A DNA stretch of 64,000 nucleotides from Guillardia theta CCMP2712 (taxonomy: Eukaryota > Cryptophyceae > Pyrenomonadales > Geminigeraceae), in contig NW_005434672.1 in the NCBI RefSeq assembly GCF_000315625.1, positions 1,012,310 to 1,076,309 of the forward strand, written 5' to 3'. This document shows, piece by piece, positions 11,073 through 22,960 of the stretch. The position numbers were made by a program, and so were the translations under genes. Position 1 is the first letter of the stretch. Each line of letters begins with the position of its first letter. The notes under the pieces are model-generated. The model had not been told where the DNA came from, did not search any database, and was given only the letters and a program-made list of their open reading frames with translations.

Positions 11073-12081
11073 TTCGTCGTTCTACCATGAAGTCAGCTAC
11101 ATTCCAGTCGTGTCAAAAACATCATTGCTATCAACGAGTGTTCTCGAAGTACACATTGAATCTTCTGCTCTACGGCCAAGTACGAGGTAAATTCTATACT
11201 ATTCAGTGCCTCGAAAGCTAATACAGCTGCTCACCCATCAAAGGCATTAGGACAGTTTCAACTTGTACTTGCTCGCATGTCTATCTACTGCTCATCTCTC
11301 TTGCCCTCCTCCTCCTCCCCTTCCTCCTCCTCCTCCTGCATTGTTGTTTCGGAAAATTGATCCCAGAAGCGACCGCATTTCGTTCTCACACCAACCCTAC
11401 CCCATAGTGGAATTCATTACCCCCTACCCTCTGAAAACCAACAATCCTTCTAGAAAAGTACCCAACTTTACTCATGACAAAGTACCCCCACCCCCATTAG
11501 CCGTCAAGGCGCAACAGGAGGATTTGGTTCAGGTAGGTTTAGTTTGATTATAGAAGTTAGGTTCAGGACCAGCAGAATGGTGTAGTTTGGTGGGAGGGGA
11601 GGTGGGAAGGAGGAGGAGGAGGAGGAGGAGGAGGAGGAGGAGGAGGAGAAGGAGGAGGAGGAGGAGGAAGACTGCTAAAGTTGTTTGTTGAGGGAGTGGG
11701 AGAGTGGAGTAGGTAGAAGGAGGAGGGAGTGAAAGGCATGTAGCATGCGAGAGGAGAGGTACAGAATACAGCGCGAGGAGGAAGGGAGGGTGGAATTTAG
11801 CATGAAACCAGCCATGATTGACGCTGGGAGTTAGAACGCCATCTGGTGGAGAACACACTTGAGAGTGAATGGACGTTGACGGGGAGGTGAAAGTGGTAGA
11901 GGTAACCTAAGAATTGACGAAGCGAAAGAAAAGAAGGAGGACTAGAAAGAAAAGAAGGAGGGCTAGAAAGAAAGAAAGGAGGAGGGCTAGAAAGATAAAA
12001 AGGAATAACGGCCAAGGATAGAGAGCCAACTGTGAGTGTGTCTGATTGTCATCATCGCAGCACTTCATCGAATCCCCGACA
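11073..12081. other. Intergenic region upstream of HEM
   Basis: It contains a small C-rich segment (about 11380-11500), a (GGA)n run at about 11605-11670 and purine-rich repeats AAAGAAGGAGG at about 11930-12000. No gene is supported. A possible 3' splice site (CATCATCGCAG) precedes the HEM start, so a 5' UTR intron is possible. Confidence 0.45.
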
Positions 12082-15000
12082 ATGGAGGGAGGGGGGGATG
12101 GGTCAAGGAACCGCAGGCAGGCGGAGAGGCTTGAAATCCTGTTGGAGTCCTCGAGGACGCTGATTGCGAGGCTGGCCAGCCTCAAGAACGAATTGAACCA
12201 TCCTGACGTTCAGAGCCGCCTGCCATGGAACGAGAAGCAGATGAAGTCTGTGGCTCAGCACATGAAGAGCACGTTCCCTGCATATCCCAAGTGAGTTCTG
12301 GTCAAGCATGGAAGGGCTCTGACATTGTCCTCCCAGTCTACAGTCTCTTGATGACTCCAAGGGCCCTGAGGAGCTCAGGAAGCGCTCCAAGGCATCGATC
12401 GTCTGCCAGCTGCTCGAGAGGTACTTCCTCGCCTTCTACGACAGTGTTGATGTCCGAGAAGAGACGCGGATGCTCCTGGCTGAGATCGCGTGTGAGGGTC
12501 AGGGCATGCTGCTGCAGGAGATGCCGACGCTGGTTGCTGCCTTCATGAACCTGCTGGTTGCGTACATGGAGATGATCCTCCTCCTTTCTCTCATCGCAGA
12601 CAAGGAGCTGATTGTCTGCTTCTACACCTACTGCTTTCAGTACGCCACTGATCTTCCTGTGACTAAGTACGAACCCGTCGCCAACTTGTTCCATCACGTC
12701 TGCCCGAGTTATGATGTCGCATGGCAATCTCTGAGGAGTGAGTTCGAAGAGGTGCCAACCTTCGCAAACTACGCGACATCGAAGAAGATGTCGGACTTCT
12801 TGCAAAGTTTGCTCTTTGAAGACAGGCGGTCAACGGCGTCGCAGTCTGTACTGTCTTACTACCAGTCGATGCGTGATTTGATCGATGGCGACTCATGCTT
12901 TGGAAATTCCTTAATTCATAGTGGGGAGAACCTGCAATATCCGTCAGGATTCAAGACAGTGGGAGAGCTGACTTACTGGATGGCACCGCAGATGGAAGAC
13001 ATGTTAACTTGGATGACGATGGGGCTGCTGGCATGCCCAACTTTGATCATACTGAATCACACCAAGGACAACGTGGAATTCATGAAGCACGTTCTAGAGG
13101 AGCGATGGGTGATTGAGTGTGCAGGACTGCAGATATGGACACATGTAGAGATGTACAAGATCTTCCATGACAAGAGCTTCATCTCGGAGTACGAGAAGAG
13201 TATGTCGAAGCAAGGTTTCAAGGCTGCCAAGGACCGTTTCAAGAAGTCGATCTCCAACTTCATCAAGAATGCTCCTAACGAGCACAGAAAGCGCAGGGCA
13301 CTGCTGCATGTTCGGTGCGAGGGTTTCTTCCATGTGCTCAGCGACTCGCCTGGCCTCCTCGGCCCTCAGTGGTTCTCCGTACTGTCTCTGCTCTCCTTGG
13401 CCAAGTCAGAGACCCTCTGGTTCCTGCAGCATCGTGAGCTCCCGACAAAGAGGATGAAGGAGGGTGGGAAGGAGGCGGGAAAGACGTACAAGAAGCACGT
13501 GTGGCAGGCAGATTCTCCGACAGGGGAGGAACATTTCATCTCCCTCCTTGCATCCCTCCTTCGCCTCAAGAACCTCTCCCTCAAGTTCCAGCACGTTTCC
13601 TCCGACTATTTCTCGTCCTACCTTGAGGGACTGATCGGCTCGTCGCTGGCTCAAGCAGCCCAGGCAGCGGAGGACGGGAAGGTGTCGCAGTACATGTCGG
13701 AACTTGCTGAGGATCTGAGGCAACCCGAGCCGTCCAAGATGAGGAGTGTGCGTGTAGATGTACAGAGGCTAAACTGTTGGATCCGCAACAAGAACTACAG
13801 GAGCAGAGATGGTTTGGAGGCCATCTTCAAGAACTTGCAAAGAGCATATTATTCTGCCCTTGTTGTCGAGGACAGCGGAGAGACTGTCTTTAGCCATGCC
13901 AGTCTCGGAAGCATCTTCCTGTGGAACGACCAGCTTCTCTTTCATGCCATCCAAACCTTCTTCGAGATCAACCCAGCCAGCTGCTTGATTGCTGTCCAGG
14001 TCTATGATGACATGACCAGGTGTGCTCTTGCTCAGGCGTATCCCGAGGATATCGAGAGTCACGGCAAGCAAGCTGTGACGTTTGCTGAAGATCTGCTCAA
14101 AAGGCTGTGCAAGGCCTTCACTGTTATGCTCCGGAAGCTCATTCGTGATCGAGAGCAGACAGACGTCATCGGGTCGGCGATGGAAAAATCTCCTCTCGCC
14201 TCATCCCTCTCCTCCTTCTGCAGCCAGATCGCGCATGACTGTCTCACCATCAGAGTCTTCAACCGAGTCTTCAGTCCCCTCCAAGAAGTCGTCCGGGCAG
14301 TTCGACAGGATCTCCGCGACTTCCTGTACGAGAAGATGCTCACGGGAGGGATCATACAGCCAAGGATCACCTACCGCCAACTCCTCTCCTACCTCAACTC
14401 ACTCTCTTGCCTCGAAGAGTTCGCCTCCATGTCGCTCCCTGACCTGCTGGGCACTGTACTGGAGGACGTCTTCGAGGACGCAGCGGTGGGGGCAGTGGGG
14501 AAGGGTTTCAAGCTTGACTTGACTGGCTCCTCCTTCAAGGACTCGACCTGCCTGTCCTACAGGGTGGCCGAGTGGTACGCCACCATGGTCGTGAAGCAGG
14601 ACGTTTTCTTCGTTCCCTCCAAGAAATCTTTCGTTGGCCCCGAGCAATATGTCGAGGACTCCACCTCGGTCCCCTCCCTCATGTTCCTCTCCCTCCTCGT
14701 TGGGCCCAGAGGGTTGAGGTGCATGGACCGGGTCCTGCTCTCCAAGATCTTCAGGCTCCTCGAGAAAGTCCAGCTCAGCCTCAGCAGCAACCGGCCGACC
14801 CTGGCGAAGATAGCGGAGGACTTCAAGGTGCACGACTACAAGGAACTGGAGGGGCTCGGCCAGCTGGACCTCGACGACGCCTTCAAGGCCCTCAGCAGCA
14901 TCGGATCTCTGCTCCAGCTGCGGCAAAACCTCCACCTCGCCCTCAGCCACGCCATGGAGCACTCCACCTGCCCCAGAGCCCTCCAGCTGTGCGTCAACCA

Positions 15001-15678
15001 CACGGGCTCCTTCCTGCGCCTCCGGGAGACCTCGGAGCTGGACATGATCGCGTACGACATGGGAGGTAGCAACCATCTCTTCCCGGTCGACCCCAACTTG
15101 CAGCACACGGCTCTCTCCTCCGGCGTCTTCTCCAGGGAGGCCATGGCAAGCGGCCGTTGGAAGAACCTCGAGCTCCTCCTCGCAGGCCTCATCAGGTCCC
15201 ATAACCTGCGCGACGACGTCGTGCTGACAGAGGCCTGTGGCTACGGAGGAGTCCTCAACGGCCCAGCTGTGGGCATTCTCGCTCTGCTCATCCTCGCCGT
15301 CAGCAACGAGCCGGAGGAGCAGCTTCGAGATACTCCGAGTGACCTCCTGCAGGAGCGACGCGTTTCCCACAGCATCGCCGTCCTCGTGCGCATCATGACA
15401 TACCTGGCGTCGAAGCCCGCGAGCAAGAAGCAGAAGAAGAAGAGTCAGAGGTAGGGGAGGAAAAGAGCTTTGCTTGCTTCTGACCACCGCATCTGACCAC
15501 CTCCTGCAGGGCTGCTTTCATCCTTATTGACAGGTTCATCGAGCATGCGGAGAAGTACTGCCCCAACGTCCGCAAGCACGCGCCTTCCTTCCTTATGTCT
15601 AGCGCCATTCAGAACCTCGTGGTTCCTGACGAGGCTCACAACGAGACAAACTTCACTGAAGAAGGGATAGTCGAGTAG
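12082..15678 (+). CDS. NAP1: HEM/NAP1 (Nck-associated protein 1), SCAR/WAVE complex subunit
   Basis: NAP1/HEM pairs with Sra1/CYFIP as the scaffold of the SCAR/WAVE complex, which receives Rac signals and activates Arp2/3 actin nucleation. Three exons join in phase: 12082-12290, 12337-15450 and 15510-15678, giving 1163 aa, close to the 1128 aa of human NCKAP1. Family signatures are collinear: the N-terminal helix with RQAERLEILL, the MEMILLLSLIADKELIVCFY block, LSDSPGLLGPQWFSVLSLLSLAK with WFLQHRELP, and the C-terminal AVGILALLILAVS followed by IDRFIEHAEKYCPN. The central exon is over 3 kb with no intron, unusual against the short exons nearby. The start at 12082 was chosen for alignment to the family N-terminus. 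Confidence is high from many aligned blocks. Confidence 0.93.
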
Positions 15679-15869
15679 TCTATGGCTCAGTCCCAAGGCC
15701 TCCTGTACCAGTAAAGTACCGCTAATTTCAACCGTCGGGCCCGGTAAATGGCCGCAAATCCCTGAGTGTGACTCGACTCCGAGGCTCAGCTCCGGGCCGA
15801 TCGGATGATAGTACGGATACTCTGACGGATACTCTGACGGATACTGAGGTAGGGAGAGAGGGAAGGGAG

Positions 15870-15888
15870 AAAGGGAGTGAGAGAGAGA

Positions 15889-15950
<62 letters not shown>

Positions 15951-15960
15951 AGGAGGAGGA
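15870..15960. repeat. (GA)n microsatellite
   Basis: A long run of GA dinucleotides with a few interruptions lies between HEM and BABAM1. It is preceded by a short tandem GGATACTCTGAC repeat at about 15815-15848. Serine/leucine-run ORFs on the opposite strand are artefacts of this run. Confidence 0.85.
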
Positions 15961-16109
15961 GGAGAGAGTGAGAGAGGAGGAGAAGGAGGTGGAGAAGCCA
16001 AGGAGACGACAAGGAGGCAAGAAGAAAACAATATAAAGAAAAGCTCAGGTGACCTCCCCCACATCCTGCAGTGGGATCGACAAGAGTGACTCACTGGTAT
16101 ACAGCGAGC

Positions 16110-17184
16110 ATGCCTGATGGCATCAGCCCCAAGAACGAGGCATGGGAGCAGGACTCGTCCAAGAACTCAAGGCTCTCCCATGGCGGCAAAGAAAGCATTG
16201 TCTTCTTCATCGATATACACAAGGAAGAGTTTCCAGGCGTCGTATGGCCGACCCTCAACGGGTCCAACGGGTGATGTCATGATGAAATGTGCGCACGTGG
16301 GCTCACAGGTAGCAGGAACCTCACGTTGGAGCTGTTCAAGCAGTGTGTCTCCTTGATAGTCCTCACTCAAGCGCGAATCAGCAGGAACAATGAGTTCTGC
16401 TTGTGCGTGTTGTTGGATGGAGCGATCCTCTGCTCTGAGTTCACCAGCGACATCTCGCAATTATTGGATCAAGTGTATGCTCTTGAGGGCCAGGAGCCCT
16501 TCAGCGAGCTCGACATGGCGTCTGTATTCAACATCCTCCAGGAGAGGAAGCAAACTGTTGCCGTTTCACCCAAGAACAGCACAGGAGACAATCTCGTCAG
16601 AGGTATCCTCTTCTATGCCCGATCTCATGCCCCGAAGTTTGTTGAGGGCGAGGAGGCCTGGCGTGAGCTGAGCAGGGACCCGGATGTCGTTCTTGATGCC
16701 ATCTTCGTTCACTCCACCCACGGCTCTAAGGAGAAGGCGCAGGAAATCTTTGACTTCTTCATTGACTTAGACATAGACAACTCAGGGCTGCCCTACACGT
16801 TTGAAAGTGTCTTGAACCCCAAGAAGTCAGTCTCTTTTCTCTCTCCTCTCCTCTCCTCTCCTCCCCTCCCCTCCCCTCCTCTCCTCCCCTCCCCTCCCCT
16901 CCCCTCCCCTCCCCTCCCCTCCCCTCCTCTCCTCTTCTCTCCTGCCCCTCTTTCGTGGTGCCTGTTGTTTCTTCCGCCTCCTCCTTTCTTCTCTCTTCCA
17001 CTCTGACTATCTCCTTATCAGAGTTTTGCGCTGCGCTGCTCAGCTCGCTGCGAACGGACGGCAGAGGCCGAAGCAAGGCCTGCTGGTCAACGACCTGACC
17101 AAGATCGAGCTGACCGGGCTCACGGACAGCATGGACACGACAGAGGAGGAGGAGGATATTCCCGTGGGGATTCCTGTACAATAA
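16110..17184 (+). CDS. BABAM1: BABAM1/MERIT40-like subunit of BRCA1-A/BRISC deubiquitinase complexes
   Basis: MERIT40 is the von Willebrand A-like scaffold of the BRCA1-A and BRISC Lys63-deubiquitinase complexes. Three exons join in phase: 16110-16270, 16313-16825 and 17022-17184, giving 278 aa (human 329). The vWA-like start KESIVFFIDIHKEEF aligns with the human EKVIICLDLSEEM block, followed by LNGSN. Further matches are NNEFCLCVLLDGAILCSEFTSD, NLVRGILFYARSHAP, DAIFVHSTHG and a C-terminal LRCAAQLAANGRQRP close to human MAKLLAHPLQRP. Intron 1 is only 42 bp; intron 2 is mostly CCTCTCC repeat. The acidic tail TEEEEDIP resembles the human LLEEEDEA. Whether BRCC36 and the other partners exist here cannot be seen from this window. 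Confidence 0.85.
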
Positions 17185-18356
17185 AGCGTCGAGACTGCTC
17201 TTGTGGCCTCGTGTTTGCACTCGCGCCCTTCCTTCCATCTTATGGGCTGTGTTAAACTACATCTTTCTATGGAGGGTCTCATGGTTGTTGATGCATCCTT
17301 GTGGAGCTTTCGAGCTTTCCATTCTGATCCACCTCGATTGTGCTCCTGATCAGTCTCTTGTTCCTCCTCGTCCTGCCTGGCTTGTCCTAAACCTCATTCC
17401 TTCTTCCTCCTTTTCATCCCCGTCCTCCTCCTCATCATCGTCCTTCTCTCCCTCGTCCTCGACCTCGTCCTCGTCCTCGACCTCGTCCTCGTCCTCATCC
17501 TCCTCCTCGTCCTCCTCGTCCTCGTCCTCCTCCTCCTCCTCCTCCTCCTCCTCTCTCGTTCATGATCTACTCGACTTGCAGCTCTGAGCTCGTCATGAAG
17601 ATTTCTGTCTCGAGTTGCCTGCCCCTCTACCCCTCCAGCACCCACCACCCACCTCCCTTACCCCCTTGGTATTCAGTACCCTTTACGATTCTTCACTACC
17701 GGTACTTTTGAATACTAATTTGTGGACATTTGTAGGTAGATTACTACTACCCCCACCCATGTACATGAAGGATCCTTGACCCCTGAACCTCAGGGTCCGT
17801 AAGAATGGCGCCGCGCATCTGCGATGACAAGAGATCAGGGAGCGAAGCAGGCGAGAAGGAGGAAGAGGACAGAAGGAGGGGAGGGAGGGAGGGAGGGAGG
17901 GAGGGAGGTAGGGAGGGAGATGAGGAAGGTTAAGTTGGGTTAAAGGAGACGGGATGAGGCAGATCAGAGATAGACGAACAAGGAAATGAAGAGGGGGAGT
18001 GGAAGACATCGTCAGGGACAGGATGAGAGATATGAGAGACGAGCAAAGCTGAATCTTTCATGTAACTGAAAAGAACAGAGACAAGAAGGGAGGTCATGGT
18101 CTAGATATCGATTAGAGACTGAGGTCAAGACAAAGAGATGAAGTAGATTAAGAGAAAAAATGTAATGGCCACGCAAGAGTGGGAGAGTGTAATGGAAATG
18201 AGTAAGAGGTCCAATTCTTTCATATCAAAGTGAACGAGTGTCGTCATCGATGATTTCGAGAGCTCTCAGACTTGAACCGTCCTCTGCCTCCTCCTTCCTT
18301 CATCTCTTGCCTCGCCCTCTGTCCTCCTGACGCACTCGGCGATCGCCAGGCTCGCT
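17185..18356. other. Intergenic region with TCC/TCG microsatellite and C-rich segment
   Basis: It holds a long TCC/TCG run (about 17405-17560), a short C-rich tract (about 17630-17760) and a GAGG run (about 17875-17915). No gene is supported. Serine- or proline-rich ORFs follow the repeats. Confidence 0.6.
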
Positions 18357-19345
18357 ATGGCCAGCAAGAAGAAAGTCACCCAGGCAGAACTGGAGTCGGA
18401 GTTGGAAGACAGCATCGAATGCCTGCGACAGGTGAGCAGCTCACCCGAGAGTTGGTGCGTCTCCCTCACCTGCCATCCCCTGTACAGCTGGGTATAGTGC
18501 TGGAGAACTACGGGGGACCCCAGCACGAAGCCAACTACTTCGATCGGATCAACGAACTTGTCGACCATCTCAAGAAGATTCACTCTATGAAGGACGCGGT
18601 GCAGGAGACCGTTCCACTAAGTGTGATAGAAGACTATCTGGACAAGGGCCTGACCCCCGAGCTCTACACCAAGCACAGGCTCAAGGTGGCGGAGGCGTAC
18701 AACCAGCAGGCCAAGGGGAGAATTGACTCGCTCAAGCTGCTCCATGACCATGTCAGGAGGTGACATGATGATGATGAGGATGATGATGATGATGATGAGG
18801 AGGAGGAGGAGGATGTGGCTATCATCTTGAAGGACGATAACGTCATTTGTTGTGATTGCTCCTTATTATGCCCTTCGCTCCTGTTGTTGTTGAACGCTGC
18901 TGATTGTTCTCTCAGCGAGGTCAAACGAAGGCTCGGGCCCTCGCCAGAGATCAAGTTCTCTGCTGCTGGTGGGGGAGGAGATGCACAGGCCGCCTCCAAG
19001 GAAGCGGAGGGGAAACAAGGAGGAGGGAATGAGGAGGAATCGAAGATCAACGAGGGGGCTGGAAGTGGGGAGGGGCATGAGAACGCTGGCGAGGGAAGGG
19101 GGAGGACAGATGCAGCGGAGGAGAAGGGAGGAGGAGGAGGAGACCAGGAGAACACATCTCAGCCCATGCAGGAGGATGTGCAGCAGGAAGCAGGGACGAG
19201 CGGGGTGGATGTGAAGAAGGAGGCTGAGGGCGGTGAGGCTCCAGTTGGGGGTGGAGCAGGAGCAGAACCTGCGGCGCAGGTGAAGGTCAAGGCAGAGCCT
19301 GGGACAGAGGAGGCGATGGATGTTGATCCTTCGGGAGATCAGTGA
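18357..19345 (+). CDS. MED10: Mediator complex subunit 10
   Basis: MED10 is a middle-module subunit of Mediator, which links transcription factors to RNA polymerase II. Three exons join in phase: 18357-18431, 18488-18759 and 18916-19345, giving 258 aa. Residues 10-115 carry the conserved MED10 fold: LEDSIECLRQLGIVLENYG, then VPLSVIEDYLDKGLTPELYTK and AKGRIDSLKLLHDHVR, matching the VPLEVFEYIDQGRNPQLYTK and VKGKIDTMK blocks of animal proteins. The C-terminal half is a low-complexity Gly/Glu/Lys extension with VKVKAEPG and VDVKKEAEG motifs that resemble sumoylation sites; this extension is longer than in animals. Intron 2 begins with a GAT/GAG microsatellite. The 3' end faces the carrier gene, 135 bp away. 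Confidence 0.9.
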
Positions 19346-19479
19346 GGAGGAGGAGGAGAGGGAAGAGGTCAGGAAGGTGATGAAGGGGTATGAAAAGTTA
19401 AGTTGGTAGGGCTTATGTGACTTTGGAGAATGAAAGAAGAATATATTGCTAAGATTGCACAGAGCAAACTTGATCTAGA

Positions 19480-22400
19480 TTACACGATGTTCAGAATCTG
19501 CAGACAGAGTCAAAGGAGATTGACGAAAATGAAAACATCACTCACCGACTTGAGCCCCTCGTAGACAGCAAACTGAATGCCTGCACAAACATGTCAGAAA
19601 TCCCTCTCCTCCTGCTCCTCCTGCTCCTCCTGCTCCTCCTGCTCCATTTCCTCCTCTCTCCCCTCCCATTCCTTGATATTCCTTCACATGCTGATGCTCA
19701 CCTGTGTTGGGCACTCCTCGGATACACGTTGCTGTCAGCCCCCGGTACAAGCTTCTTACCCCCTGGACTTTGTCGTCAGATGCAGAGAAAAGCATGCAGG
19801 TGGATCAGGGCAGAAACGATCGTGAGGGATGGTGGGAAGTGTTAGACCATGGTGAGAGGAGAGGAGGAGAGCATGAAGAGGAGGAGAAGATGAAGAGGAG
19901 GACAGCATGAAGAGGAGGACAGTATGACGAGGAGGACAGCATGAAGAGCAGGGAGAGCAGCGTGAGGGCAAGAGAAAAGTAGGAGGTACCTCCCGCTTGA
20001 CCATCTGAGCTGCACAGTCAATCGCATTCTTGTACAGGATTTGAGCGCCCGCAGCCCCCTGAAGAGACGAATGAGAGACGATCTGGACGATCGGGAGAGA
20101 GAGGGAAGAACAATGATGGAATGATGAGAAGTGAAAATGATAACGACAAGTGAGAGGAGCAAGATTTGAAGGAAAGAATCATCGAGTTATCAAGAGATAA
20201 TACATCCATTGGAGGGAGGACATGGGATTGTGTGCAAGGGAACAAAAGACATCGGGGAGAGAAAGAGAGGAGGAGAGGGGAGGGAGAGAAGCAGAGGGAG
20301 GGAAAGAAACCTGAAGTTGCATTCGTCTTCTTATCGTATCCATCGGATAAGTTACGATGTGTGCGACTGTTGCAGCTGAAAGGAAGAGTGAGAACAAGGA
20401 AAGGAAGAAGAAGAAAGGGAGAAGAGCGAGACAAGCAGAGGACGAGTAAGGGACGAAGAAGAGGAGGACAAGGAGTGGAGATGAAACAAGACGAGAAATA
20501 CCAGAAGCGCCGGCAACCAACTTCCATCCCACGTTCTGCTTTCCGTCTTGATCCTTGTGGAACAAAGTCAACCGAGGCAGTCTCGTCCTTGCATTCGTTT
20601 TACCTTGGGTAGAACCTCTTTGAACTTGGCGTAACTGTAAAACTTGATGCCTGACCAGCATGTAAACACGTTGCAACCTGATGGATTTGCAGGCATGCTT
20701 GTATGATGGTAACAGGATAGAGCGTGTAAGAATGAAAGGTGCGTATGTTGCAACTGGCTGTAAACATTCTGCTGTTGGCATGAAGTCACCTTCGTAGGGA
20801 AAGGCTCCGATAAGAGTCGGTGAAACCCCACGGTACAATCCCATCAGTCCCTGAGGCGTTGGGAATCGAGACGAAAGACAATTGAAAACGATGCAGGTCG
20901 AGAGGATAAGGAATTGAAGAGGTAAAGAGAGAAGAGAAGAGAAAAGGAAGAAGAGGAGAGAAGAAAAGAGGAGAGGTGAGGTGAAGAGAGGAGAGAGGAG
21001 AAGTGAGGAGAAGTGAGAAGACAAAGGAAGAGGAGAGCGTCAGTTTGACGACTGAACATTCATCTGATGAACACCTCTTTCTCCACCACTCCGACTGCTG
21101 TCTGCCACCTGAAAAACATCATCAACTCCGTCTTCATCACGAATAAATACATTCACGCTTTGCCGATCAAATAGAACATCTCACAAGAGTTCACATTGAA
21201 TCTCATCGATCAATTCGTATCACACAACCAAACTTCCTCAAAGTTAACAGCTTCAGATTGCAAGACAACATTCCATCCAAATGTTCTCTTCACCACATCT
21301 TCGTGAACTTCATGACATCTCACCAGGTATTCCCTGCTACTCCAGTCTTGATCGCTCCCTCAGTCATCAGCCTTCCCGCCATTCGTCTGTCACTCCTGTG
21401 AGAACACCACAGAGACAAGGAGAGGACACCAACGTGCGGATAAGGTCGAGGGGATACGTGGCAGCCACCGACGTCATGCCTGGTCAAGGTGATGACGTGA
21501 AGTCAAGGTAGGTTAAAGGAGACGAACAGGATAAGTAGGAGGGGAAGGAACTGGTGGAGCTGGAACAAACCTGAGGAGGAGGAGGACAAGTAGGAGAAGA
21601 GAGAGGAAAAGGATGGAGGATGGAGAGGAGGGGAGGAGGGGAGGAGGAGGAGGAGGAGGAGGAGGAGGAGGAGGAGGAGGAGGAGGAGGAGGAGGAGGAG
21701 GAGGAGGAGGAGGAGTCATTCACCAGCGAGACTGCCACTGAGAAAGTGTTGCATTCCCATCCCCGCAGCTACGCACAAGCTTGTCAATCAAGAATCGCAG
21801 CCTCTTGCTGCTCCACCTGCAACGGCTGGAACGTTGGCCGCAATGGAAGCAGCGAGCTCCTGCGGTACAATGAAGTGAGAGACGCGGAGGAGAAGAAGGA
21901 AAAGCACCTTATACAAGTCGTTGGTTGCATGCAGAACTCCCTTGTTTGGCACCATTCGCAAAACATTCACTGTGTTTCCTGTGCAATGTGTTACTTACCC
22001 GGTTGTTCCGCGTCTCGACTGCAACAAGAAAAAACAGAACGTTGAGATCAGGACAGACAAGCGAACCTCAGTCATGCAATCTGAACCTTCAATGCAACTC
22101 TAGACACAACGATGGTACATGAAGATCGAAACAACAATCACCTCGCCAAAGTCCTCGGATTCCCTCCTGTTCGATGACAGACCTGCGGGTTTCAGGGTCA
22201 CAGATATTCGCTGAAATGACAAGCTCGCAGACTTGAAAGCAGAAACAATGCCATTTCGGCACTCTCCTGCCGTTCGTTCGACATCAGCGAACAGATTCAG
22301 TGAGCCCTCGACTGTACCGGCTTGTGCGAGCAGCTTCACCCTCTCCAGGGGAGCTACGCAAGTCTTGGCCGTGGCACCGGCAATCCCACCTGACAGCGAA

Positions 22401-22960
22401 GAAAGATAATCAACCCAAAGGCGCGATAGTAAGCAGGTTGGTGTCGCTACCTGCTATCAACAGGATGGCTGTCTTCTGGCCGGGAGGCAGCGCACGGATT
22501 TTCTCCTTTGCCATGGCAGCAAAGGGGTCGGAAAGCTTCTCCGACTGGACCACTTGCGACTCGATAGCCTGACTCCTTCCTCCTCCAGCTGCAGGAGACT
22601 TGACTTGCCCAGCTGCATTGATCCCTGAGGCATGCTAGTCAAATTTGGCCATGTCAAAATCGGCCTCCTCACTTGATGTGAACGTGCTCGTGACCCCTTC
22701 GACCCACGCCCAGGCCTTGTCAACAGTTAGAGACTGCAGGCGGACATCGACCTGATAGCTTGCAGTACCTGATGCCCTTGGACTGCCGCCAAGAAGTCAT
22801 GACTCTGGGAGAGAAGAAGTCAGGTAAAGAGCGTCACAGCCAGAGTCCTCACCGGACGAATCTTGATGGAGGGAGCAACAATACCGCCGGAGGAATGAGC
22901 TGCTCCAATGCACGCAAGAAACAGGACCAGAAGCACTTCAATTCCAAAACGAGCTGGCAT
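19480..22960 (-). CDS. Mitochondrial carrier family (SLC25) protein with N-terminal signal-like sequence
   Basis: SLC25 carriers exchange metabolites across organelle membranes through six helices in three repeats. Verified 5' exons (complement) are 22853-22960, 22673-22751, 22451-22624, 22233-22389 and 22142-22182. Carrier signatures follow: GGIAGATAKTCVAPLERVKLLAQ (repeat 1), LRMVPNKGVLHATNDLYK, HFLSGSLAG then YPLDLIRT (repeat 2), GLYRGVSPTLIGAFPYEG then IKFYSYAKFK, and VAHIVTYPMDTIRRRMQLQ (repeat 3). It ends IQFAVYEGLKS plus a short last exon with the stop at 19480. The first exon, MPARFGIEVLLVLFLACIGAAHS, looks like a secretory signal peptide and is followed by about 70 residues before the first helix. 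In an alga with a secondary plastid that fits a plastid-envelope carrier, but ATG choice and that first junction are inferred. One intron holds a long (TCC)n run. The substrate is not known; APLERVKLL occurs in nucleotide and CoA carriers. Confidence 0.82.
21640..21716. repeat. (GGA)n microsatellite in a carrier-gene intron
   Basis: A near-pure GGA run on the plus strand, so TCC on the transcript. It lies between the carrier exons encoding HFLSGSLAG and GMTSVAATYPLDLIRT. Poly-glutamate, poly-proline and poly-serine ORFs here are artefacts. Confidence 0.85.

Noticed and set aside
14399-15487. 362-aa minus-strand ORF opposite HEM
   Set aside because: Antisense shadow of a well-supported HEM exon; no domain or splice support.
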